A stretch of DNA of 64,000 nt from Pelobates cultripes. Lineage: Eukaryota; Chordata; Amphibia; Anura; Pelobatidae. Shown here piece by piece: positions 55,916 through 64,000 of this stretch. Location: contig OW240921.1 in assembly GCA_933207985.1 (NCBI GenBank), positions 106,459,655-106,523,654 on the forward strand, read 5' to 3'. Within the stretch, counting starts at the first letter, position 1; every line of letters starts with the position of its first letter. The notes under the pieces are model-generated. The model was given only the letters and a program-made list of their open reading frames with translations, did no database searches and was not told the DNA's origin. Made by a program: the position numbers and the translations under genes.

Positions 55916-55984
55916 TTTTAAATGTAATCCCCCCAGCCTCCTTACCTTTTGGAGTGCTGGGGGGATTCCCTGGGGTCCAGTGGT

Positions 55985-56229
55985 GCTGCTGACCCTGGCG
56001 GGCAGGTGGCCGGTCGGGCAGGAAGGCGGGCGCGCGAGGGAGCACTCACTGGTTCCTCTTCAGCTCCCTCGCGCGCCGCGTAGGGATGCCGGCGCCGGAA
56101 GATGACGTCATCTTCCGGCTCCGGTATCAGTGCGGTTCGCGAGGGAGCTGAAGAGGAAGCACTGAGTGCTCCCTCGTGCGCCCGCCTTCCTGCCCGACCG
56201 GCCACCCGCCCGCCGGGGTCAGCAGGGTC
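55985..56229. repeat. Large GC-rich palindrome centred on a perfect 24-bp core
   Basis: Positions 56095-56118 are a perfect palindrome containing ATGACGTCAT. Imperfect arms of about 120 bp extend outward (GCTCCCTCGCGCG / CGCGAGGGAGC, GGCAGGAAGGCGGGCG / CGCCCGCCTTCCTGCC, TGCTGACCC / GGGTCAGCA). A second inverted repeat CATACCAGGGTCGC/GCGACCCTGGTATG lies at 56298-56329. Confidence 0.9.
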
Positions 56230-56767
56230 AGCCTCGGGGGGCCCTGAGGTGGCCGCCTCCTGGGCCCCCCAGGGGAAGACGCTGGCCCTGTGGGTGCATA
56301 CCAGGGTCGCAGCCGCGACCCTGGTATGTACGCCACTGCCCTAAGTGCATGGGCCACCCGGTGGGACGGGGAAAAAAATTAATTGATGAGGGCAGCGGGG
56401 CCCACGGGGCAGGTGCCTCGGGCCCCCCAAGAGAAACTGGGCCCGGGGCAGCTGCCCCGTTTGCCCCGCGTTAAAGACAGCCCTGCATAAACAGATTTTA
56501 GAGTCAAAGTTACAAAAAGTGTGTTTTTAGTCATTTTTTCATCATATTTTATAATTTGTTTTATAGTAAATTATATGATATGAGAAAAATAATGGTATCT
56601 TTGGAAAGGCCATTTAATGGTGAGAAAAACTTTATATAAAATGTGTGGGTACAGTAAATGAGTATGAGGAAAAATACAGCTAAACACAGACAATGCAGAA
56701 ATGTAAAAACAGCCCTGGTCCTTAACGGTAAGAAAATTGAAAAGCGGTCTGGTCACTAAGGGGTTAA

Positions 56768-58344
56768 ATGATATGCTTTCCTGATGGTAGAACTTACGTA
56801 TTCTTACCCAGTTTTGGTTATGTTGACATTTTTCAAATTCACCCACGAAAGAGGATGAATCAGTGGCTTGATCATCCCCTTATTTTGAGGAACTCTTGAA
56901 AACATAATGAGTAGGAAACAATAATGGATGTTTTCGAGAGACTTTAATATAAATGTAATCTACATACAACCTGCCGACTTTGTATCTCTGCTGAAAGGTG
57001 AGTCAACACTGAGGTGGAACCCAGCATCCATGGATTCCAGGCACCATAAGCACATGATTATAGTAACTGGAATATTTTTTCAGTTTGCTAAATCTCCTAG
57101 TGAATTCCTGGAAGTGAATGGTTTAGTGAATAAATATGCTAGCTATTCACTATATGATAAAGTCATAAATTTACTAAGCAATTGCAAATTTTAAACCAAA
57201 ATGTAATGTTTTTCTCCCATTTTTCCCGTTTTGTTCTAAAATGTGAAATTCAAAGATTAGTTTCTGATAATTGTAAGTTCAGTAAATAATACTTAAAAAT
57301 AAAAATCACCGAGACAAGGTTTTTAACAAAACCAAAAATAACCGTGTTGAACACAGTGAATTTGAAATATTAGGCAAAAATAACCACTTTTTTTTTATCC
57401 TCTGATTCTCAGGAGAATTTCCAATAATGCCCCGTTTACAGAAGAAAACAGAAATTGTCGAACCCAAAGCAGGTTGATTGTTTCGTTATACAAATGTACC
57501 TGCAGGTGGAGCTATTGATTTGATAGATTTGATAGATTTTACTTCTAAAACATACAAAATATGTTAGGTACTTAGATCAATAACCCTGTGATCAATGTTT
57601 TCTTAGTTTCATTTTTAGCTAATATTTATGCTGCGGAGTGAGCACTTGGGAGTTTTTTTCCTATCATGGAACAAATGTTTCTTAGTTTCATTTTTAGCTA
57701 ATATTTATGCTGCGGAGTGAGCACTTGGGAGTTTTTTTCCTATCATGGAACAAATGTACAAGGCACAGTTATCAGTCTTGAGAAGGCACACTGGGTGTGT
57801 TCAATTTGAAATGCTTTGGCAGTACTATTAAAATCCATTGAGTCTTTAAAACAGCATTTGCCTCCATTGTGTATTCACTAAAGCAGCTCTCAAACAGGGT
57901 GTTAATTTAGGCACAGGCAGTAAATTCCCTGCTCAGTGTGCAGCAGAGTGTTAAAGACATATTTTGCTCTGCGTGTTCCAGTCAATGCTCACTGCTCTGC
58001 ATGGCAAATATGCACGCTACTCCATGTTTCTGTGCATTGAACGGGTAGGTACAGCTCCGAATGTTACCGAAACATACTGACCAGGTAAAAAACTAATACG
58101 TTGTTATTGATTTTCCAGATGAAGGCTTCTCTTGTGTTTACAGTCACAGACTACTCACTTTATATTTCCTATGCTTGACAGTCTTGACTAAAGGATGGAG
58201 CTTACGTGGGCTCCACTACCTTTGTCAAATGTCTCCCACAATATTCACCTCTCTGTCCTGTCCTTCATCTGTTGTCACACAAGATCTTCTTGTGTGATCT
58301 TCAGAGTGGCACGTAAAGAGCATGCATGGGACGAAGGATTCAGC
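56768..58344. other. Apparently single-copy intergenic DNA
   Basis: No gene or terminus recognised. It contains a recent 79-bp tandem duplication, listed separately. Confidence 0.4.
57599..57757 (+). repeat. Perfect 79-bp tandem duplication
   Basis: 57600-57678 and 57679-57757 are identical or nearly so (from TCTTAGTTTCATTTTTAGC to GGAACAAATGT). The absence of differences implies a very recent event, or an assembly artefact. Confidence 0.9.
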
Positions 58345-59590
58345 TGTGCACATTTACGCACACACTGCATACACTAACACAACACACACATGGCATACAC
58401 TAACACAACACACACACACCACATACACTAACACAACACACACACACACCACATACACTCACACACACACACACACTGCATACACTAACACAACACACAC
58501 ACACTACATACACTAACACAACACACACACTGCATACACTAACACAACACACACACTGCATGCACTAACACAGCACACACGCTGCATACACTAACACAAC
58601 ACACACACTACATACACTAACACAACACACACACTGCATACACTAACACAACACACACACACTACATACACTAACACAACACACACACTGCATACACTAG
58701 CACAACACACACACTGCATATACTAACACAACACACACACTGCGTACACTAACACAACACACACACACACACACTGCATACACTAACACAACACACACAC
58801 ATTACATACACTAACACATCACACATACACTGCATACACTAACACAATACACACTGCATACACTAGCACAACACACACACTGCATATACTAACACACAGA
58901 CACACTGCATACACTAGCACAACACACACACACTGCATATACTAACACACACACACACAGCATACACTAACACAACACACACACTGCATACACTAGCACA
59001 ACACACACACTGCATATACTAACACAACACATACGCACACTGCATACACTAACACAACACACACATTACATACACTAACACAACACACATACACTGCATA
59101 CACTAACACAATACACACACACTGTATACACTAACACATACACACTGCATACACTAACACAACACACACACACTACATACACTAACACAACACACACTGT
59201 ATACACTAACACAACACACACTGTATACACTAACACAACACACACACTACATACACTAACACAACACACACTACATACACTAACACAACACACACACTGC
59301 ATACACTAACACAATACACACACACTGCATACACTAACACACACACACTTCATACACTAACACAACACACACACACTACATACACTAACACAACACACAC
59401 TACATACACTAACACAACACACACACACTGCATACTCTAACACAACACACACACTGCATACACTAACACAACACACACTACATACACTAACAACACACAC
59501 TGCATACACTAGCACAACACACACACTGCATATACTAACACACACACACACTGCATACACTAACACAACACACCACACACACACACTGCA
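58345..59590. repeat. CA-rich minisatellite (CACTGCATACACTAACACAACACA type)
   Basis: About 50 units of 20-30 bp over 1.25 kb, with variants CTACATACACTAAC and CTGCATATACTAAC forming local higher-order groups. Open frames (for example 59302-59075 minus) are array artefacts. Confidence 0.9.
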
Positions 59591-59912
59591 TACACTGGGT
59601 CTTCTGGTAGCTGCAGGGGGAGGTCTGATGGCTGCATAGGGAGGTCTGCTGGCGGCGGCTGGGGGAGGTCTGCTGGCGGCCGCTGGGGGAGGTCTGCTGG
59701 CGGCCACTGGGGGAGGTCTGATGGCGGCCGCTGGGGAGCTGTTCTGTCTCTGCTTCCCAGCACACTGCTGAATGAGACCGGGGCCGGAATATGACGTCAT
59801 GACCTCAGACCTCCCCCAGCGGCCACCAGCAGACCCAGATGTCTGCCCGGCCCCAGGTGCCGAGGGCCCACCGGGAAATTTCCCGGTATCCCGGTGGGCC
59901 AGTCCGGCCCTG
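59591..59912 (-). mobile_element. hAT-like terminus with short GC-rich tandem repeat
   Basis: 59610-59735 holds five to six units of about 24-36 bp (GGGGGAGGTCTGCTGGCGGC type). ATATGACGTCAT lies at 59790-59801. The right edge GGTGGGCCAGTCCGGCCCTG at 59912 reads CAGGGCCGGACTGGCCCACC on the minus strand, a typical hAT end. The CA array at 58345-59590 is probably inside the same element. Left end not found. Confidence 0.55.
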
Positions 59913-60050
59913 CAAACAGGAAGCAGTTCCATTTTTTGGGGCCCCTTAAACAGATCACGGTCTGGGCCCCCAGCGCCCGACATTGAGTACACCTACAAGG
60001 CCTGCCCATAAGCCTGATGCCTACAAGGCCCACCCATGAGTTCGCTCACA
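59913..60050. mobile_element. Repeat block homologous to 24300-24440, inverted
   Basis: GGAAGCAGTTCCATTTTTTG and GATCACGGTCTGGGCCC are the reverse complement of words at 24330-24375. The hAT element ending at 59912 appears to have inserted into this block. Confidence 0.5.
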
Positions 60051-60054
60051 GGAA

Positions 60055-60400
60055 GTGGAGTGTATGTGTGTAGGGCATGTGTTATGTGTTATTGTAGAGG
60101 ATGTAATGTGTGTGTGTTCTTACTGAATGTAATGTATAGGGATACTAGTTTGTGTAAGAGATGTAGTGGGTGTGTGTATAGGAGATGCAGTATGTGTTTG
60201 TGTGTAAAGAATGCAGTGTGTGTGTGTGTGTGTGTGTGCGTGTGTGTGTGACACAAGGTGTGTTTCTGTATATGTATTGTAATGCAGTGTGTGTGTCTGT
60301 AAGAGGTGCATTGAGTGTGTGTAAGAGATGCTTTAAGAGAAGCAGTGTGTGTGTGTAAGGGGTACATTGTGTGCTTCTGTGTATGTGTGCAACGGCTGCA

Positions 60401-60432
<32 letters not shown>

Positions 60433-60615
60433 GGGAAGCATTGTGTGCAATGGATGCATTGTGTGTTTCTGTGTGTGTAAGGGAAGAATGGTGTGTTTCT
60501 GTGTGAGTATAGGATGCATTGTATTTTTCAGTGTGTTTTTGTGTGTAGGGATGCATTCTGTGCATGTGTGTTTCTGTGTATGTGTAAGGATGCATTATGT
60601 ACATGTGTAGTGTGA
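60055..60615. repeat. TG-rich minisatellite (GTGTGTAAGGGATGCATTGTGTG type)
   Basis: About 20 units of 20-30 bp (GTGTTTCTGTGTGTGTAAGGGATGC-like). It is the complementary-strand counterpart of the array at 24015-24295. Frames on both strands are artefacts. Confidence 0.85.
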
Positions 60616-60734
60616 CAGAGAGGGTTTGTGGGGTAGGATAGGGGCTGAGAGGGGAGCAGCTCTTTATTTTTATTATTATATTTATTTTGTGAATATAATT
60701 TATTTTGTATATTTTTTCTTGAAGTTTTGTGTCT

Positions 60735-61100
60735 TACACTCCACTTTAGTGTATCTCTTACAAACCCCTTGTGTGTCTCTTACCCCCCTGCCTCTTTGTA
60801 TGTCTCCTACATCCTCCCAACCCCTTTGCGTGTCTTACTCCCCCAAGACCCTTTGTGTCTTACTCTTTCCAGTTCCTTGGTGTGTCTCTTTTCCCCTCAG
60901 GCCCCTCTGTGTGTCTCCCTCACAAGCAACTCTGCGTGTCTCTCTCTTGAGCCTCTCTGTGTGTCTCTGTCTCCCCTACCAGTCATTATGTGCTTTTCTT
61001 TCACCCCTTCCCCAGCCTTTCCATGTGTCTTACACTCCCCCTGTCCCTTAATGATCTCTTCCACTTCTCATGTCCCTTGGTGGTCTCAACTCCACTTCTC
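60735..61100. repeat. CT-rich minisatellite (CCCTTTGTGTGTCTCTTAC type)
   Basis: About ten degenerate units of 30-38 bp, related in composition and wording (CCATGTGTCTTACACTCCCC) to the array at 11242-11975. It lies next to an AT-rich segment (60660-60725). Confidence 0.8.
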
Positions 61101-62440
61101 CCCCTGAACCTAGAGGTCTCCCATCCTGTTCCTTAAAACTCTCCCCTCCTGTCCCTTAGTGTTCACCTCTCCCCTCCTGTCCCTTAGTGTTGTCCCCTTC
61201 CCTCCTGTCCCTTAGTGCTCTCCCCTCCCCTCCTGTACCTTAGTGTTGTCCCCTTCCCTCCTGTCCCTTAGTGCTCTCCCATCCCCTCCTGTCCCTTAGT
61301 GCTCTCCCATCCCTACCTGTCCCTCAGTGCTCTCCTATCCCTTAGTGCTCTCCTATCCCTTAGTGATCTCCCCTCCTCAACTGTCCCTTAGTGATCTCCC
61401 CTGCACCCTGTCCCTTAGTACTGTTCCCCTGTCCCTTAGTGCTCTCAACTGCCCTCCTGTCCCTTAGTGATCTCCCCTCCCCTCCTGTCCCTTAGTGCTC
61501 TCCCCTGCTCCCTCTCCCATAGTGCTCTCCTTTCCCCTGTCCCTTAGAGTTCTCCCCCCACCCCCATCTTTCCCTTAGTGATCTCTCCTCCTCGCCCTCT
61601 CCCCCATTGTCCCTCAGTGGTCTCCCCCCCGTGTCCCTTAGTGGTCTCTCCTCCACCTCCCCCCAGTGTCCCTTAGTGGTCTCTCCTCCTCTCCCCTCCC
61701 AGTGTCCATTAGTGGTCTCTCCTCCCCCTGTCCCTTAGTGCTCTTCCCTGCTCCCCTGTCCCTTAGTGGTCTCTCCTCCTCTCCCTCCCCTCCACAGTGT
61801 CCCTTAGTGGTCTCTCCTCCCCACTGTGTCCTTTAGTGGTCTCTCCTCTCCCCAGTGTCCCTTAGTGGTCTCCTCCTCTCCCCCCAGTGTCCCTTCTTTT
61901 CTTTTAGTGGTTTCTCTCCTCCTCTCCCAGTGTCCCTTAGTGGTTTCTCTCCTCCTCCTCCTCCCTCCACAGTGTCCCCTAGTGGTCTCTCCTCCCCCAG
62001 TGTTCCTAATGGTCTCTACTCCTCTCCCTACTCCACCCCCAGTGACCCTAGTGGTCTCTCCTCCCACCCAGTGTCCCATAGTGGTCTCTCTCCCACCCCC
62101 CACAGTGTCCCTAGTGGCTCTTCTCCTCTCCTCCTTCCCAGTGTCCCTAGTGAGTTCTCCTCCTCCCCCAGTGTCGCTACTGGTCTCTTTTCCTCTCCCC
62201 CCCCAGTGTCCTTTAATGGTCCTCTCCTTCCCTCCACAGTGTCCTTAGTGGCTCCTCCTTCCCTCCGCGTCCATTAGTGAAATTCTCCTCCCCCCAAGTG
62301 TCCCTAGTGGATGTCCTCCCTCCCCCCTGCCCAGTGTCCCTTAGTGGTCTCTCCTCCCCACCCAGTGTCCCTTAGTGGTCTCTTCTCCTCTCCCTCCTTC
62401 CCAGTGTCCCTTAGTGCCATCTCCCCTCCCTTCCCTGTTG
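61101..62440. repeat. CT-rich minisatellite (TCCCTTAGTGGTCTCTCCTCCCC type)
   Basis: About 45 units of 25-33 bp containing GTCCCTTAGTG followed by GTCTCTCCTCC or CTCTCCCCTCC. The left part uses CCTCCTGTCCCTTAGTGCTC, the right part CCCCAGTGTCCCTTAGTGG. Frames on both strands are repeat artefacts. Confidence 0.9.
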
Positions 62441-62469
62441 TTACTCCTACCTCTGTGTAGCGTGGCCAG

Positions 62470-62640
62470 GCGGTGCGAACCGCGGTGCAGGAGCTTCTGT
62501 TTCCCTGAGAAAGCACTTCCTTTCAGTCCGGCCGGGCATCGCGGACCGCGATACAGGAGCTTCCTGTACCCGACCGGACTGAAAGGAAGTGCTTTCTCAG
62601 GGAAACAGAAGCTCCTGCACCGCGGTCTGCTACACAGAGT
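62470..62640. repeat. Large palindrome with about 55-bp arms
   Basis: 62479-62533 and 62572-62626 are inverted copies (ACCGCGGTGCAGGAGCTTCT pairs with AGAAGCTCCTGCACCGCGGT). The loop holds smaller hairpins ATCGCGGACCGCGAT and CAGGAGCTTCCTG. The arm word CACTTCCTTTCAGTCCGGCC parallels CACTTCCTGTTAGTCCGGCC in the 23.5-kb palindrome, so the two are related. Confidence 0.9.
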
Positions 62641-62699
62641 GACTGGGTCACTTGAAACTTGCACCCCCCGGGCCGGTGTGCCCTAGCCAACTGCCTAAG

Positions 62700-62900
62700 T
62701 CGCCTATAGGACGCACTGACCCTGTACATATCTGTTGCACTTTAATGTAAATATATAAATTTGTTGTAGAAACATGTTGCCCAGTATGTAAAGATGTTTT
62801 TCTTCACTTATACCACTTATTTTTCTTTAAGAGGCAGGTATACACTGACTTCTCCTCACATGTTTATATTGTTTGTATTGTTTTCTAAACTATGGATAAA
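62700..62900. other. AT-rich spacer
   Basis: No recognised feature. Confidence 0.4.
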
Positions 62901-62902
62901 TA

Positions 62903-63724
62903 CACTGATCAGCCACAACATTAAAAACGCTCACAGTCGAAGTGAATAACATTGATTATATCACTACAAGGCACCTATCCAGGTGTGGGATATATTAGGC
63001 AGCAAGGGAATAGTCAGTTCTTGAATTCCATGTGTTGAAAGCAGGAAAAATGGGCATATGAAAAGATCTGAGTGACTTTGATAGGGGCCAAATAGTGATG
63101 GCTAAACAACTGGATCAGAGCATCTCCAAAACGGCAAGTCTTTTGGGATATTCCCAGGATGCAGTGGTTACTACTAACCAAACGTGGAAAGCCAGAAAGG
63201 ACAACTGGTGAAACAGCGTCAGAGCCATGGATGACCAAGGCTCATTGATGCACATTGGGAGTGAAGGCTAGCCCACCTGGTCCGATCACACAGAAGAGCT
63301 ACTGTAGGTCATAATGCAGAAAAACTAGCCTTGATAGAAAAGGTTTTAGAATACACAGTGCATCGCAGTTTGCTGCGTATAGGGCTCCATAGTCAGAGTG
63401 CCCATGATGACCCCTGTCCACTACTGAAAGTGTTTTCAATGGGAATGTGAGCGTCAGAATTGCACCATTGGGCAATGGAAGAACGTTGCTTGGTCTGACG
63501 AATCTCATTTTCTTTTAGATTAGGTGGATGACTGGGTGCGTGCGCATTGTTTACCTGGGGAAGAGATAGCAGCAGGATACACTAGAGGAAGTAGGCAGTC
63601 CAGCGGCGGCAGTAATATGCATTGAGCAATATTTTGTTGGAAAGCCTTAGGTCCTACAGGATTCATGTGGATGCTACTTTGACATGTACCACCTACCTTG
63701 AGATAATTGCAGACCACGTACACT
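62903..63724 (+). mobile_element. Tc1-like transposon, interrupted on the right by a hAT-like element
   Basis: Starts CACTGATCAGCCACAACATT after TA (62901-62902). It is collinear with the copy at 7884 and keeps the central part that copy lost (ACTTTGACATGTACCACCTA, TAATTGCAGACCACGTACAC near the break). The homology stops at 63724 where a hAT-like terminus begins. Confidence 0.85.
63066..63724 (+). pseudogene. Tc1-type transposase pseudogene, 3' part beyond the insertion
   Basis: HTH region words ([15 protein letters not shown], from 63098), a broken RRTVHRSL-like region (about 63355-63380), and the first catalytic block read as ERCLVSDESHFLL with a damaged Trp codon (about 63480-63518). Stops and frameshifts are present. 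The second Asp and the Glu would lie beyond the insertion, outside the window. Confidence 0.65.
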
Positions 63725-64000
63725 CAGTGGCATACTAAGGGGGGGCGGAGGGGGTGGTCCACCCCGGGTGCCACCAGGGTGGGGGGTACCTTGGGACAGA
63801 GTGCCACCAGGAGCGCCGGCCCCCCTCATGCTGCAGCCGCCCTGAGGAGAGGGGCTGACAGGAGGGAGCGCTCCCTTCTGTCACTCCCTCACTGTAGCGT
63901 GGCCGAGCCCTGTATCATGGTCCGCGGGTACAGGGAGCGTCTGTCTCCTGTACCCGGCTGGACTAACAGGAAGTACACACTGAGTGTGCACTTCCTGTTA
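63725..64000 (+). mobile_element. hAT-like non-autonomous element, left part, runs off the window
   Basis: Begins CAGTGGCATACTAAGGGG. It shares CCCCGGGTGCCACCAGGGTG and TGACAGGAGGGAGCGCTCCC with 23251-23440. From about 63917 it enters the left arm of the same palindrome as 23459-23582, which is cut by the window edge at GTGTGCACTTCCTGTTA. The preceding eight bases, CGTACACT, are the expected target duplication. Confidence 0.75.

Larger units (their letters stand above)
54469..56338 (+). mobile_element. Inner hAT-like element with palindrome and minisatellites
   Basis: Left terminus CAGTGGCGGTAC; right terminus GTACGCCACTG; together an inverted repeat of the same type as the element at 63725. 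No exact 8-bp duplication is visible (TCCCAACG versus CCCTAAGT), so one edge may have changed. Contents: GT-type units, CA arrays, GC-rich palindrome. No coding. Confidence 0.65.
54355..56485 (+). mobile_element. hAT element with exact 8-bp target duplication (middle layer)
   Basis: Termini CAGGGCCGTCTTTAATAACG and GCGTTAAAGACAGCCCTG form inverted repeats. CATAAACA at 54347-54354 is repeated at 56486-56493. Subterminal GGGCCCCCTGGGCCCTG on the left and CCTCGGGCCCCCCAAG on the right are related. No transposase. Confidence 0.9.
53709..56767 (+). mobile_element. TTAA-flanked MITE (outer layer of a three-element nest)
   Basis: TTAA at 53709-53712 and 56764-56767. Ends are TTAACCCCTTTCCGACC and GGTCACTAAGGGGTTAA, an imperfect inverted repeat. 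GCAGGGTAC/GTACCCTGC pair at about 53735-53785. Without the inner 2.1-kb hAT it is about 920 bp and non-coding. Confidence 0.75.

Noticed and set aside
54461..56346. 8-bp target duplication around the inner hAT-like element
   Set aside because: TCCCAACG and CCCTAAGT do not match well enough to claim a duplication.
58345..59590. Regularly spaced repeats resembling a CRISPR array
   Set aside because: Units are contiguous low-complexity CA repeats without unique spacers, in eukaryotic DNA with no cas genes.

Overview
The window looks like nuclear DNA from a vertebrate, most likely an anuran amphibian. This rests on three things: a class I small-molecule N-methyltransferase (NNMT/INMT-type) terminal exon with an acceptor site, a 3'UTR and a poly(A) signal; many TTAA-flanked T2/piggyBac-like MITEs of the kind known from frogs; and a mixture of L2/CR1 LINEs, Penelope-like elements, a Ngaro-type tyrosine-recombinase retroelement, Tc1 and hAT transposons. 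There are no bacterial operons, CRISPR arrays or intact viral genomes. The genus cannot be given from the sequence alone.

Layout. 0-1 kb: last exon and 3'UTR of the N-methyltransferase gene, whose earlier exons lie left of the window. 2.4-4.4 kb: a 5'-truncated L2-type LINE. 4.6-5.5 kb: two back-to-back Penelope-like tails. 5.6-9 kb: a T2 MITE, hAT ends and an internally deleted Tc1 element. 10-12 kb: a CA-rich and a CT-rich minisatellite. 12-17.6 kb: single-copy-looking intergenic DNA. 17.6-24.8 kb: a T2 MITE, a decayed Ngaro-like element on the minus strand (gag-like, RNase H, recombinase and SGNH-hydrolase remnants), a GC-rich block, a large palindrome and purine and CA minisatellites. 24.8-26.4 kb: hAT end, CR1-like LINE tail, short MITE. 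26.4-30 kb: single-copy-looking DNA.

30-39.7 kb is a dense nest. A minus-strand Tc1 element is split by a Penelope-like element, which is itself interrupted by a TA-flanked DNA transposon, an LTR-like block and an L2 tail. LTR-like DNA, a 0.2-kb direct repeat and a second L2 copy follow. 40-47.8 kb is mostly single-copy with two T2 MITEs; one of these carries a 139-bp Penelope-tail insertion. 47.8-50.7 kb holds an unclassified hairpin-rich transposon and a complete hAT element with an exact 8-bp target duplication. 51.7-52.3 kb is a 31-bp minisatellite. 53.7-56.8 kb is a three-layer nest (TTAA element > hAT with exact 8-bp duplication > second hAT-like element with a giant palindrome). 58.3-62.7 kb is a chain of minisatellites ending in another palindrome. 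62.9 kb to the end is a Tc1 copy interrupted by a hAT-like element that runs off the right edge.

Only the N-methyltransferase exon looks like a functional gene. All other coding signals are decayed mobile-element proteins. The most informative material is structural: exact target duplications, nesting that gives relative insertion order, inverted Penelope termini carrying hammerhead-like cores, and transposons built from serial hairpins. Family names rest on recognised motifs and termini; no database search was possible.
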